Assembly: GCA_038230835.1 (NCBI GenBank)
Contig: JBBRMM010000003.1
Location: 62,001 to 126,000, forward strand
Source of the DNA: DASUHT01 sp038230835
Lineage (GTDB): Bacteria > Actinomycetota > Thermoleophilia > Gaiellales > JAICJC01
Length of the DNA stretch: 64,000 bases
Reading direction: 5' to 3'
Of the stretch, positions 7,833 through 16,231 are shown piece after piece (position 1 is the stretch's first letter; every line of letters starts with the position of its first letter). The position numbers and the translations under genes were made by a program. Under the pieces are notes generated by a model, which was not told the origin of the DNA, ran no database searches, and saw only the letters and a program-made list of their open reading frames with translations.

Positions 7833-9346
7833 CGCAGTCCTCGGCAGAGTGGCAGCGTGAACGTGAACGCCGCATCCTGCTCGCCATAGAGCCGCTGGAT
7901 TTCGAGTCGCGACTGCTGCGCCGCGTGGCTCACCTCCACGAATGCACGCTCGAGTTGGTCCTCGTCTCTTGCCGACACGGTCACGTACCCTGCGAATCGG
8001 ATCGAGGCGTGGCCGTCGGCGAGCTCCTGCTCTCTCCGCGCAGCGGACTCGACCAGCTTGCGCCTCCGGGCGGTGGGGAGAAAGCCATGGCGCCGCCGGA
8101 GCTCGTCGTCAGCAGCGTCGGCTGTCCGTGCGGCCTCCGCCTCACGGAAAGCGCGTGACGGTGGGACAGGTTCCATCGTGACGGACACAGTCCGAAGCGT
8201 GGTCGTGTGCATCAGCAGGGGTGCCAGGAACGACACGCCGACATCGCTCCTTGGCCACCCTGCGATCCAGGCGGTCGCGTGCACGGCGCTGTCCGTGCGG
8301 TAGCAACTCCACGAGGTTTCGGCCGCTGTCGGGAACGTCGCCGAGCGCGCCACTCCTCCCGAGCCCGCGTCCCCGTTGCGCCCGCCAACGAACAACGGAC
8401 GGGCATAGGGGTCGTAGGCGAGCCGTATGGCGCGGGCCAACATCCGCGGCCTGAGGGCACCGTCGACCGCGACGTCGGCAGCGACCAATCTGTCACCGAC
8501 CGCCTGGAGCTCGCGGATCAGAAGCGCGCATGCGCCAGTGTCGAGGCCATCGTTCTGGCTGAGCTTCTTCATCCGCCGCCCGCCGCGTCGCGCGTCGACC
8601 TGGACGCAAACCAGCAGCTCATGGTCCTGGGTGGCAGCACCAGCGTGGTCGATCAGTTCGAGGTAGGAGCGCATCACCGAGCCTTGGGCCGGTACGCGCT
8701 CTCGGTCCCAGGCCTCATTGAGGTAGCGGCCGATCTCGTCGGCATCCGCAGGTGCAGTTCGCTCGATCCATTGGATGCGGGAGACAGGGCTCCCTTCGTT
8801 CGCCAAACCTGCGAGAACCCATCCCCAGGACGCGATCCGCCTCTCCTGCTCGGCACGATCGAGGAGTCCGAACGACGCCACCCGCACCGACAGGACTCCG
8901 GTGTACGTCTTGGCCGCGCGGTTCTTCACGATGCCAACTTCCTCGCCCGCCAGCGGTGCGCTCAGAAGCTCCAGTCCATTCAGGCAATCTGGGAATGTGA
9001 GCGTCGGCTCCGCTACGCCGTCGCGCCGTGCCCGTGACCCTGAGGACGGCATGCGTGAGCGGAAGCGGTGGCGGCCCGTCAGATGCCGCAGAGCTGCGGA
9101 CACTGCCACGGGTGCCCACTCCTCGGCCGAGCGTCCGGCGATCGGGAAGAACGCCGCCATCACAGCTACGGCGATCAGCCCGAATGCTGCCATGACGCCG
9201 ACGGCCGTCGCGGCTGCACGGATGAGGATGACGGCGACCGCGACGGCGCCGCCAACGAGCAGGACCTGGGTTGCGCGGAACGAGCCGATCACTCCGCGTC
9301 GCTCAAGCGGTCCGAATCGGTACCGGCGCGGGTCAGCTTCCGCCAT
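7829..9346 (-). CDS. SCO6880-family conjugation membrane protein
   Basis: The start at ATG 9346 is preceded by AAGGGA and gives 505 residues, the normal size of the SCO6880 family found next to VirB4-like ATPases in actinobacterial conjugative elements. The N terminus YRFGPLERRGVIGSF is followed by two membrane segments (VLLVGGAVAVAVILI and VGVMAAFGLIAVAVMAAFF), as in PrgI-like proteins. The rest is a soluble domain resembling the N-terminal part of VirB4 (GVLSVRVASFGLLD, RIQWIERTAP, YLELIDHAG). It overlaps the VirB6-like gene by 14 bases upstream and the VirB4-like gene by 4 downstream. It probably anchors the ATPase at the membrane. Confidence 0.85.
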   Translation of the reverse strand: MAEADPRRYRFGPLERRGVIGSFRATQVLLVGGAVAVAVILIRAAATAVGVMAAFGLIAVAVMAAFFPIAGRSAEEWAPVAVSAALRHLTGRHRFRSRMPSSGSRARRDGVAEPTLTFPDCLNGLELLSAPLAGEEVGIVKNRAAKTYTGVLSVRVASFGLLDRAEQERRIASWGWVLAGLANEGSPVSRIQWIERTAPADADEIGRYLNEAWDRERVPAQGSVMRSYLELIDHAGAATQDHELLVCVQVDARRGGRRMKKLSQNDGLDTGACALLIRELQAVGDRLVAADVAVDGALRPRMLARAIRLAYDPYARPLFVGGRNGDAGSGGVARSATFPTAAETSWSCYRTDSAVHATAWIAGWPRSDVGVSFLAPLLMHTTTLRTVSVTMEPVPPSRAFREAEAARTADAADDELRRRHGFLPTARRRKLVESAARREQELADGHASIRFAGYVTVSARDEDQLERAFVEVSHAAQQSRLEIQRLYGEQDAAFTFTLPLCRGLR

Positions 9347-10724
9347 CGCGCGTCCCTTCGCTGTCCGAATCGACGCGCGGGCGAGTCGGCCGGTCGCCTG
9401 TGGACGGGCTCGAGCCCGACCGCGGAGATTCAGACGGCCGGAGGATCTCGGTCTCGGCCCGCACACCCTGGCTTGGCTCACCCGCGATGGCCTCGCCTGC
9501 CGACGACTGCCGATAGTCGCTGGCCTGCCCACCCTCACGCGTGGCTCCCGTCTCTGACTCTGAGGCTGTCGCTCCCTGACCCGGGCCGTACCAGTGAGCA
9601 TCCGCGGTTTGCCTGATGCTCTGGGCGGGGCTCGCGGAGCTCCTCCCGGAGCCGCTCAGGGTCGGGAACTGGTTCCGCAGGTTCGCGCTGTTGATCGCGT
9701 GCGCTTCGACCGCGGGAATGAGCCGTAGCAACGCTACCGGGCTCAGGGCTGCCAGGATCAGGATCCCCATGCCGACGACCAGCTGCCCAAAGAACTGACT
9801 GTTTGAGCTGGGGGCCGTCGCGATGCCGGGATCGCCGGGAATCGCGGCTGGTGTGCTGACATCCAGGCTTACCAGAGCCGCGGTCGCCATCACCAGGATC
9901 ACGACGATCGCGAGCTTCGAGAGGATGGCCGCAAGAAGCAGTTCCGCGAGTCGGCGCACGGCGTGGCCGGCGGCCTCCCAGATCATCGCGACGAACGACA
10001 GGGGGAGGAATACCGCGGCCACGTAGATCGCCGCCTCTCGGATGATGAGCTCGATCCAGAGCACGAGCGAGCCGACTAGGACGACTAGTGCGCTGACCAA
10101 GAGCGCCACCAATGGCAGGTTCCCGCCCTGGCCTCCCTGCTGCATCGATCGCTTCAGCGAGTTCCCAATCGACCCGAGGAAATTGTTGGGGTCGTTGCTG
10201 TGCCCGATTGCGCGGGCAAACTGACCGCACAGGTCGTCGGTTACCGAGAGCAGGAGCTGGGTCACGACCATCGCCGCTCCTGCGAACACGAAGGCGAGCG
10301 GCAGATACCCGAAGGCTGCACGAAACAGCATCCACCAGTCTTGTCGAATCGCTGCCTGGATTACCGCGAGTGCGAGGAGCAAGAGCGCCAACTCGCCGGA
10401 GATCATCACCATGCGCTGATATTGGGCTGGGAACCACTCGGTGGTCAGGTTTGGCGTAGTCGTGGCGTTGATCAGGGAGCCGATGCCTGTGAGTGCCCAT
10501 GCGGCTGAGTCGACGGTGTCACGCACGATGCCGGTGAAAGCGTCGTTGGCGGCGCTGCTCACCGTCCCCACCGGGTCACACACCGCGCCGACGGGGCCCC
10601 AATCGCAGGGGTTGATGAGACTCGCCTGCGCCTGGTCGGTGCGCTGCGGGCTGAGAAGGATCACCGCTGCGAGGAGGGTGACGACGAGCGCATGTGCGCC
10701 GAGCCGCACGCTACGGGTGAACAT
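9333..10724 (-). CDS. VirB6/TrbL-like conjugation channel membrane protein
   Basis: A 463-residue protein with an N-terminal signal sequence (LGAHALVVTLLAAVILL, then a likely cleavage near AQA) and at least six membrane segments between residues about 100 and 350, including ELALLLLALAVIQAAI, LPLVALLVSALVVLVGSLVLWI, AAIYVAAVFLPLSFVAMIW and QLVVGMGILILAALSPVALL. The topology and the block NFLGSIGNSLKRSM are typical of TrbL/VirB6-type inner-membrane channel proteins of actinobacterial elements. The last 100 residues are polar and disordered. It is tightly packed between the VirB8-like and SCO6880 genes, overlapping both by 14 bases. Confidence 0.8.
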   Translation of the reverse strand: MFTRSVRLGAHALVVTLLAAVILLSPQRTDQAQASLINPCDWGPVGAVCDPVGTVSSAANDAFTGIVRDTVDSAAWALTGIGSLINATTTPNLTTEWFPAQYQRMVMISGELALLLLALAVIQAAIRQDWWMLFRAAFGYLPLAFVFAGAAMVVTQLLLSVTDDLCGQFARAIGHSNDPNNFLGSIGNSLKRSMQQGGQGGNLPLVALLVSALVVLVGSLVLWIELIIREAAIYVAAVFLPLSFVAMIWEAAGHAVRRLAELLLAAILSKLAIVVILVMATAALVSLDVSTPAAIPGDPGIATAPSSNSQFFGQLVVGMGILILAALSPVALLRLIPAVEAHAINSANLRNQFPTLSGSGRSSASPAQSIRQTADAHWYGPGQGATASESETGATREGGQASDYRQSSAGEAIAGEPSQGVRAETEILRPSESPRSGSSPSTGDRPTRPRVDSDSEGTRDGGS

Positions 10725-11469
10725 ACGCGAACCCCTTGAACTGCGGCGACGCCGCGAACAGATCGGTGGGCAGGCTCGGGACCTGGCTGGCAGAGTCGGG
10801 CGGGACTGGTCCGGCCGCTGTCCGGTATCCGCTCATCCGCCAGTCCCCCTGCTGCCAGTTCACGGTGATGGTCGTCGTTGACCATGACGCGTCCGGCGGC
10901 CGGGTGGTCGAGCTGCCCACGATACCGACCGACCAGATGCTGACGGTCGCCAGCTGTGGGGAGTACGCGTCGACTCGATAGCCGAGAGGAGCAGAACGAA
11001 CGATCAGCTGCGGTGGCGGGGATCCGCCCACGCCAAGGTTCTGGAGGGCCTGAGGGCGGCCAGCGTCCGCTTGCCGCTTCAACTGTGCAAACCCGTCCTC
11101 AGTGGTCATTCGACGAAGAAGGGCGTCGTAGGTGGACGGGTCGAGAAGCTGCGGGCCAGCCAGGGCATCGAGATAGTTCACCGCGGCGGACGCCGCCCCA
11201 TCAGGACTGTGCGCATATCCGACGGGGACGCCGGCGACCACACTGCTCGGGCCTGAGTCGCCAAGGACGCGGGTAGTGGGCGCGTCGGGGATCGAGTTCG
11301 GCGGTGCTTCAGCTCGTGGCGCATCGACAATCCGGACGTGCTCGTGTCCCACTCGCAGCCCAATCATGACTCCCAGCACGCCTGCAATGGCGATCGCGCC
11401 GGCCAGCGACGCATACCCCCACGCGCTTCGGTTGCGGTCCCCGGTGTTTGCCGCGACCAGACGACTCAT
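10711..11469 (-). CDS. VirB8/TcpC-like conjugal transfer protein
   Basis: The 252-residue product has one membrane segment near the N terminus (YASLAGAIAIAGVLGVMIGL) and an exported soluble domain. Residues about 85-245 show the NTF2-like pattern of VirB8/TcpC proteins: repeated helices (AASAAVNYLDALAGPQLLDPSTYDALLRRM) then strands (LGYRVDAYSPQLATVSIWSVGIVG, STTTITVNWQQGDWRMSGY). These proteins form the periplasmic or wall-side scaffold of the mating channel. Its start codon abuts the stop of the DUF6112 gene, and its end overlaps the VirB6-like gene by 14 bases. Family assignment rests on topology and operon position. Confidence 0.7.
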   Translation of the reverse strand: MSRLVAANTGDRNRSAWGYASLAGAIAIAGVLGVMIGLRVGHEHVRIVDAPRAEAPPNSIPDAPTTRVLGDSGPSSVVAGVPVGYAHSPDGAASAAVNYLDALAGPQLLDPSTYDALLRRMTTEDGFAQLKRQADAGRPQALQNLGVGGSPPPQLIVRSAPLGYRVDAYSPQLATVSIWSVGIVGSSTTRPPDASWSTTTITVNWQQGDWRMSGYRTAAGPVPPDSASQVPSLPTDLFAASPQFKGFAYVHP

Positions 11470-11769
11470 CTACTTCACCGTGTGGCCGACGTTCTCGAAG
11501 AAGGTGACGATCGCGGGCGCCGCTCCGATCAAGATCGCGCCGCCCGCCGCCCCGAGTGTGCCGCGCCGGCCCGACGCGGAATGCTGGTAGTTGCCCGAGT
11601 ACGAGCTGAGCGCCCATATCGCAGCCGACGCGACCAGTCCAACCAGACAGGCAATCAGGCCCCAAAACATCAGGCCGTCGGCCAGCTTCTGCAGTGCGGC
11701 ACGGCCTGGCAAGCCGTTTGGGTCAGGAGTCCCGCTGACGGCTGCGACAGAGAGACCAAGAACGGACAT
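11470..11769 (-). CDS. DUF6112 small membrane protein (pilin-like position in transfer operon)
   Basis: From ATG 11769 the gene encodes 99 residues: a short N terminus (LGLSVAAVSGTPDPNGLPG), membrane helix LMFWGLIACLVGLVASAAIWAL, a conserved SYSGNYQHSASGRRG loop, a second hydrophobic stretch AAGGAILIGAAPAIVTFF and the ending ENVGHTVK. This matches the DUF6112 family found in actinobacterial conjugation operons, where it occupies the place of the VirB2/TrbC pilin-like subunit. The function is not proven. It lies 5 bases after the ParA-like gene and abuts the VirB8-like gene. Confidence 0.8.
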   Translation of the reverse strand: MSVLGLSVAAVSGTPDPNGLPGRAALQKLADGLMFWGLIACLVGLVASAAIWALSSYSGNYQHSASGRRGTLGAAGGAILIGAAPAIVTFFENVGHTVK

Positions 11770-11774
11770 CGCTT

Positions 11775-12842
11775 CTACCTCCGTGGTTCGGTCGCCGAAT
11801 GGCGAAAGTCGGCGGCGACAGTTGCCGCCAGGTTCAGGTATGCATCTCGCGTCTCTGGCCGGAGTTCGTCGAGCGTGCCCTCGACTCCAGAGGCCAGATG
11901 CGGATCCCACGGTATGTGGATGACGGCCCGGCATCGCGCTCGGAAGAACCCGTCGATCTTGTCGACGTCGACAACGCTCCCGCCCGGCGGGTGGACGGCA
12001 TTGACGACGACAACCGCCCGCTGCACGAGCTCGTCGTGTCCGTTCGTGCTGAGCCACTCGAGCGTCCGCGCGACCGCCCACCCAGCGTCGACTGCCGGGG
12101 TGGTGACGACCACGAGCTGGTCGCCGAGCCGAAGGATCCCCCGGTTCGCGGAGTCCAGTACACCCGTACCGGTGTCGAGACAGATCAGGTTGTAGAACCG
12201 CTCTAGAACGTCGACGACTGTCCGGAAGTCGTCCTCGTCGAGCGCCTCGGTGATCCGCGGATCGTCATCAGCGGCAAGCACCTCGAGTCGCGAAGGGGCC
12301 TGACTCGTATACGCGCGCACGTCGGCGTACGTGCGCAGATGCTCGCGGTCGCGAAGGAGTGTCGTGATCGTCTCCGCGTTCTCGCGGAGCAGACGCACCC
12401 CCAGCGTTCCCGCGTCCGGGTTGCCGTCGACGGCGATCACACGGTCACCCCGATGTGCCGCAAGGGTGTGGGAAAGAAATGCGCAGGTCGTCGTCTTGCC
12501 GACCCCGCCCTTGCGGCTGGTGACTACGAGCTGCCGGCATCCGTCCACCGGCGCCTTTACCCGCGCGATGAGGTCGTGATGTCGGAGCTCGGTTGCGCTC
12601 GGCCCGGGGTTGAGTGCCCCGCAGCTGATCCGGTAGACCATCCGTCGCAGGCCGTGAGCGGGCGCTGAGGACCTGGCACGGACCATCGTGGCAGACGAGA
12701 AGTCCTCATCGACCGACGCCAAGGGAGGATCGCCGCGTTCGGTGGCCAGGATTGCCGCGGCAGGATCGGGGCCGGACCCCAGAGGGACGGGTCGTTCCTC
12801 GTCCTCAGGCCCGGCGTCCTCGAACAAACGATGCTCGACCAT
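11775..12842 (-). CDS. ParA/MinD-like ATPase of the transfer operon
   Basis: ATG 12842 is chosen for the GGGAGGGG site just before it; the product has 355 residues. The first 90 residues are acidic and probably disordered. The ATPase domain carries the deviant Walker A motif VTSRKGGVGKTTT, a switch region VIAVDGNPDAGTLG and the Walker B-like NLICLDTGTGVLD. This type is seen at the head of actinobacterial conjugation and ESX-like operons, as well as in partition systems. It is the first gene of the leftward transfer operon (12842 to 6579). No ParB gene is adjacent; one lies at 27254-28861. Confidence 0.8.
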   Translation of the reverse strand: MVEHRLFEDAGPEDEERPVPLGSGPDPAAAILATERGDPPLASVDEDFSSATMVRARSSAPAHGLRRMVYRISCGALNPGPSATELRHHDLIARVKAPVDGCRQLVVTSRKGGVGKTTTCAFLSHTLAAHRGDRVIAVDGNPDAGTLGVRLLRENAETITTLLRDREHLRTYADVRAYTSQAPSRLEVLAADDDPRITEALDEDDFRTVVDVLERFYNLICLDTGTGVLDSANRGILRLGDQLVVVTTPAVDAGWAVARTLEWLSTNGHDELVQRAVVVVNAVHPPGGSVVDVDKIDGFFRARCRAVIHIPWDPHLASGVEGTLDELRPETRDAYLNLAATVAADFRHSATEPRR

Positions 12843-13004
12843 CGCCCCTCCCATCCGTATGTCGTTCTGCGGATCTACAGAATGTCCACGATAGCAGTGG
12901 ATCAACAGAAAACCAAGCACTGAGGATCATCGAGTCTGCTATTCCGCTGAATAGGACGCTATGATTCTCCTGGGTTCCCGTGGATCCCCGGATCCCGAAC
13001 GATC
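12843..13004. promoter_or_regulatory. Divergent promoters of the ParA-led transfer operon and the XRE regulator
   Basis: Leftward: -35 TTGGTT, 17-base spacer, -10 TATCGT on the minus strand; the spacer and -10 contain GATCCACTGCTAT (12891-12903), followed by CTGTAGATCC (12871-12880). Both elements recur before the lysin/VirD4 operon at 17515-17532. Rightward: -10 TATGAT at 12960-12965 before the XRE gene, with the palindrome CTATTC-cgct-GAATAG (12939-12954) just upstream, a likely autorepressor site. Confidence 0.55.
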
Positions 13005-13541
13005 ATGGTCGACACGCCAACCACACTCGGACTTCTGCTGAAGAACCGCCGCGAAGGGAAGCGGTACTCCCGTGCGCACATCGGAGATGCGCTCGGCATC
13101 CCCGCTGGGACGATCGAGGGATGGGAGCGAGGACGAGTCGCTAAGCCGCCCATCACGGACGTGTTCCGCTTGGCCGAATACCTGGACATCCCGCTCGACG
13201 AAGTGCGAACCGCGACACTGCAGGATGCCGAGCCCGTGCCGACGCCGCCCCTCGGGCGACGCGGGGATGATGAGCGGCCACGTCGCGTGGATCCGCTTGT
13301 TGAGGCGGCTGTCTCCGCGTTCGGCGGACCGGAACGGTTGGCGGAGGAACTTGGAACCACATTGACTCAGGTTGAGGCGTGGCGATACGGAACCGAGGTC
13401 GCATTTGCGGACTTCCTCCGGCTTCAGGCACTCGTCCTCAGCCGGCTCGCCCGCGAGGTCACCCACTCCGAGGATGCCCGAGTTGCGGATCTGGCCCGCG
13501 CGATACGGCCGCCAAACGCTCAAAGGACGGGGAGCGGGTAG
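13005..13541 (+). CDS. XRE-family transcription regulator
   Basis: A 178-residue protein with an N-terminal Cro/C1 helix-turn-helix (residues 8-65: LGLLLKNRREGKRYSRAHIG, IPAGTIEGWERGRVAKPP, ITDVFRLAEYLDIPLDEV). A second region, residues 95-155, looks like another small helix-turn-helix (AVSAFGGPERLAEELGTTL, TQVEAWRYGTEVAFADFLRL). It is divergent from the ParA-led transfer operon, the usual place of an ICE master repressor, and its own promoter carries a palindrome. It overlaps the methyltransferase start by one base. It is a good candidate reader of one of the repeated operator motifs. Confidence 0.75.
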   Translation: MVDTPTTLGLLLKNRREGKRYSRAHIGDALGIPAGTIEGWERGRVAKPPITDVFRLAEYLDIPLDEVRTATLQDAEPVPTPPLGRRGDDERPRRVDPLVEAAVSAFGGPERLAEELGTTLTQVEAWRYGTEVAFADFLRLQALVLSRLAREVTHSEDARVADLARAIRPPNAQRTGSG

Positions 13542-14173
13542 TGAAGCTTCACTCCCGTCTCGCCCCCGGCTACGACATCTGGGGCCGGTTCCACATCTAC
13601 GAGCCGATCGTTGCGCTGGGAGTCGGTCGAAGTGGAGCGCGGCTTCGCAGAACAGCTGCCCAGGCGCTCCGCCTCGAGCACGGCGAATCGGTGATCGACA
13701 TCGGAACAGGCACGGGACTCACCCTCCCGTATCTCGCGGACGGCGTCGGGCCAACTGGGCGTGTCGTGGGCCTCGACCGATCAGCGACCATGCTCGATGG
13801 AGCAAAGGACCGTGCACCGTCACCGCCCGTCGAGCTCGTGGAGGGCGACGCCATGAAGCTCCCCTTCGCAGACGCCACGTTCGACGCGGCGATCTCGACC
13901 TACGGCATGACCGCTGTGGAGGACGTCGATCCCGCGATCGACGAGATGATCCGGGTCGTGCGGCCCGGGGGACGACTCGCGATCGCCGAGGTGCACTTCG
14001 TGAACTGGCCGACTCCGGCGGCGTTCAACCGCGCCGTGACGATCGCGCTTCACCCCTTCAACAAGTGGTACACCGATCGCGACTTCCCGGCTCTACTCGC
14101 ACGCAGAGGGCTGGACCCAGAGTCCATCCCGACCGAACGTCCTGCCCTGACGTTCACGATCGCGACACGCTGA
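13541..14173 (+). CDS. Class I SAM-dependent methyltransferase (UbiE-like)
   Basis: GTG 13541 overlaps the XRE stop and has GGGGAG upstream; 210 residues. The Rossmann SAM-binding motif is VIDIGTGTGLTLPYL (motif I), followed by GRVVGLDRSATML (acidic loop) and VELVEGDAMKLPFADATFDAAI (motifs II/III), then MIRVVRPGGRLAIAEVHF. This is the small-molecule methyltransferase type, not a DNA methylase. The substrate is unknown. Coupling to the XRE gene suggests co-expression with the regulator; such genes are frequent passengers in actinobacterial elements. Confidence 0.8.
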   Translation: MKLHSRLAPGYDIWGRFHIYEPIVALGVGRSGARLRRTAAQALRLEHGESVIDIGTGTGLTLPYLADGVGPTGRVVGLDRSATMLDGAKDRAPSPPVELVEGDAMKLPFADATFDAAISTYGMTAVEDVDPAIDEMIRVVRPGGRLAIAEVHFVNWPTPAAFNRAVTIALHPFNKWYTDRDFPALLARRGLDPESIPTERPALTFTIATR

Positions 14174-14189
14174 CCCGCGGCTGGGCGAC

Positions 14190-14708
14190 ATGGCCGAACG
14201 GCGCGACCGTACGGCTGTCGCCGGTATCGCCGGGGCACTCGGAGTTTCAGGGCCGGTCGCATCAGGAGGCCCGCGCGTAGGCGGGGGTACTCCGTTCGCC
14301 GGGGGCGACCCCGGATCCTCTAACGGCTCCACTGAGCTCGGCACCCCCAAGGAGTTCCTCGCTGCGAAGTCCCCGGCGACCGAGATGGATCGCATCGCCG
14401 TCCTGGCCTACTACCTGACCCACGCTCAGGGCGTTCCGCACTTCAACACGAAGGAGCTGAATAAGCTGAACGTGGAGGCCGCCCAGCCCCGCCTCTCCAA
14501 CGCCTCCTACGCCGTCAGCAACGCGACGAAGAAGGCTGGATACCTGACCGCCGCGCCCGGAGGGCTGAAGCAAATCACGGCCAGGGGCGAGGCGCTCGTT
14601 GCCAACCTGCCGGATCGTGCGGCCGCGAAGGCGGCAGCGGATGCTGTCGGGAGTAGACCACGCCGCTCCGCTGGCGGGCCGCGGCGGAAGAAGACGGCGG
14701 CCGAGTGA
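14190..14708 (+). CDS. Winged-helix-like hypothetical protein
   Basis: A 172-residue protein of unknown role. The first 50 residues are Gly/Ser/Pro-rich and probably unstructured. Residues 55-140 look like a winged helix: KEFLAAKSPATEMDRIAVLAYYL, HFNTKELNKLNVEAAQPRLS, ASYAVSNATKKAGYLTAAPG, LKQITARGEALVANL. The tail is rich in Ala, Arg and Lys, possibly nucleic-acid binding. Its stop overlaps a GTG at 14705 by four bases, which is the natural start of the next gene apart from an apparent frameshift, so the two probably form a unit. Confidence 0.65.
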   Translation: MAERRDRTAVAGIAGALGVSGPVASGGPRVGGGTPFAGGDPGSSNGSTELGTPKEFLAAKSPATEMDRIAVLAYYLTHAQGVPHFNTKELNKLNVEAAQPRLSNASYAVSNATKKAGYLTAAPGGLKQITARGEALVANLPDRAAAKAAADAVGSRPRRSAGGPRRKKTAAE

Positions 14709-14760
14709 CAACGCAGCCCGTCGGTGTCCGAGTGCAGCGCCTGGACTTGAACGATCAGCC

Positions 14761-15630
14761 TTGGCGCTGGCGCGTCTCGTGGAGTCCCGCTCGGACACTG
14801 GCGACTTCACCGCGAAGGCGGTGGACGCACTCTTTCACGAGGTGCGCCTCCCCGGCCCGACGAGGATCGACAACAACCTCAAGCGGCTGGAGAATCTGGG
14901 GCTCATCCGGCGGGGGACGAGCCGCGGTCTCTGGCGGGTCACGCCGGAGGGGAACGCATCTTCGGAATCACTGGTCTCCGGGATGGACCTCGCCGCTCTC
15001 CAAGCGGGGGCGTCCAAGACCGGTGCCCGGCTCGGCGGCGCAGCGCATCCCGTCATCCTGCCGGAGTTCGGAGCACCACCAGAGCTTGTGCCGATCCTCC
15101 GAGAGTTCCTGGCGGCGCATGAGTTCGACCGGAACGTGTTCGGGATGACCCGCTTCCCCACGGAGGGCTCGGACGCTCCGCCGGATCCGGTCAAGGATGC
15201 GCTCGACGTCGCCCGGGCCGCTTGTGCTGATCACGGGCTTGAGTTCCACTTGGCAAGCGACAGGCAGTTGCACGATGACCTCTGGACGAACGTCGCCGCC
15301 TACATGTGGGCCTGCCGCTATGGGATCGCGTTCTTCGAAGACCTCGCGGAGCCGCCGCGGGGCCTGAACTACAACCTGACGACGGAGGTCGGCTCGATGC
15401 TCATCACCGGCCGCCGCTGCTGCCTCCTGAAGGATCCGTCTACCCCGACCCTCCCTACCGACCTTGTTGGGCGGATCCGGAAGGACGTCAACCTTGCCAA
15501 GAGGGGCGCCGTTCGAACGAAGATCCACGCCTGGATCCGCGACGACCTCGGACTCGGGCCCGCTCCGGGTGCGCCGGTGACTCGAAACAGCGTGAGCTCA
15601 GGAGCGGACTCGCCCTTCAGCACGTCATAG
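14761..15630 (+). CDS. Winged-helix plus TIR/deoxyribosyltransferase-like fold protein, apparently frameshifted near its start
   Basis: The open frame supports 289 residues from TTG 14761. Residues about 1-65 resemble a winged helix (FTAKAVDALFHEVRLPG, RIDNNLKRLENLGLIRRG). Residues about 110-270 carry a TIR- or nucleoside-deoxyribosyltransferase-like fold: NVFGMTRFP, ARAACADHGLEFHLASDR, YMWACRYGIAFFED, then NYNLTTEVGSMLITGR with a conserved-looking Glu, LLKDPSTPTLPTDLVG. Such domains cleave NAD or nucleotides in several defence proteins. GTG 14705, coupled to the upstream stop, opens another frame; one added base near 14759 would join RLDLNDQP to LALARLVESRS. So this is either a disrupted gene or one with a sequencing or programmed shift. 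Confidence 0.6.
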   Translation: MALARLVESRSDTGDFTAKAVDALFHEVRLPGPTRIDNNLKRLENLGLIRRGTSRGLWRVTPEGNASSESLVSGMDLAALQAGASKTGARLGGAAHPVILPEFGAPPELVPILREFLAAHEFDRNVFGMTRFPTEGSDAPPDPVKDALDVARAACADHGLEFHLASDRQLHDDLWTNVAAYMWACRYGIAFFEDLAEPPRGLNYNLTTEVGSMLITGRRCCLLKDPSTPTLPTDLVGRIRKDVNLAKRGAVRTKIHAWIRDDLGLGPAPGAPVTRNSVSSGADSPFSTS

Positions 15631-15804
15631 TCCAGAGCCACGAAGGACACGATCACGAGGGTCTCATTCGACGCGGGCCGGTAGACGCGGATCACGTCTC
15701 CATCCTGGGTAACCATGGTTGATCTTGGTGCCCCGTGGGCGTTCTCCCCCGGGGCCCAGTAGGGTTGGCGCCGAACATCATCGTGGCAACCGATAGACGG
15801 AGGA
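15631..15804. other. Short gap without a confident gene
   Basis: A leftward ATG at 15716 opens a frame beginning MVTQDGDVIRVYRP with coding-like codon use for about 45 codons, but it then runs antisense into the preceding gene and resembles no family I know. I leave it as unresolved. Confidence 0.3.
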
Positions 15805-16122
15805 TTGCATGGCGCGAGGCAGAGCGATGCCGACTACGAACTCGTGAATGCACTGGTCGCGGGCGGGATGAAGAAGATGCAGGCATTCGCTGCGGTCGGT
15901 GAGGAGCGCGGCATCTCTGCGAACGGCGTCAGGGTCAACTACTACAACGCTTCTCGAAAAGCCCGCTCGTCTTCGGCAAAGCCGCGTCCGACAGAGACGC
16001 GAAATGCCGCCGGACGTTCGGGTTTGAGACGGCGCTCCTCGCCCATCACACCGGACGCGGCTGCGACCGACGCTGCACGGAGCATCGATGACCTAGCAGC
16101 TCGGCTCGTTGCCAGCGCCTAG
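15805..16122 (+). CDS. Small HTH-like protein, probably damaged
   Basis: The frame encodes about 105 residues starting at TTG 15805 (YELVNALVAGGMKKMQAFAA, then ISANGVRVNYYNASRKARSS, which looks like a resolvase- or homeodomain-type helix-turn-helix). Two oddities suggest decay. ATG 15809, at good distance from GGAGG, lies in a different frame that stops after 12 codons. The TAG at 16120 is followed in the same frame by 28 further codons (ALTTAVRAQNRELEELRRRV ... RAALR) that look like the natural coiled-coil tail, ending at TAA 16207. The intact ancestor probably spanned about 15809-16209. Confidence 0.45.
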   Translation: MHGARQSDADYELVNALVAGGMKKMQAFAAVGEERGISANGVRVNYYNASRKARSSSAKPRPTETRNAAGRSGLRRRSSPITPDAAATDAARSIDDLAARLVASA

Positions 16123-16213
16123 GCACTAACCACCGCCGTGCGCGCCCAGAATCGCGAGCTCGAGGAACTGCGCCGCCGGGTCGATCAAGCCCGTGCCGCC
16201 CTTCGTTAAGTCC

Positions 16214-16231
16214 GCCGCCCCGGCGGGCGGC
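16214..16231. terminator. GC hairpin between convergent genes
   Basis: GCCGCCC-cggc-GGGCGGC is a perfect 7-bp stem and 4-base loop lying between the end of the small HTH-like gene (+) and the stop codon of the membrane protein gene (-). There is no long T run, so it is a candidate bidirectional terminator. Confidence 0.5.

Noticed and set aside
15369..15716. Minus-strand frame beginning MVTQDGDVIRVYRP
   Set aside because: The first 45 codons look plausible but the rest is antisense to the TIR-like gene and no family or ribosome site supports it.
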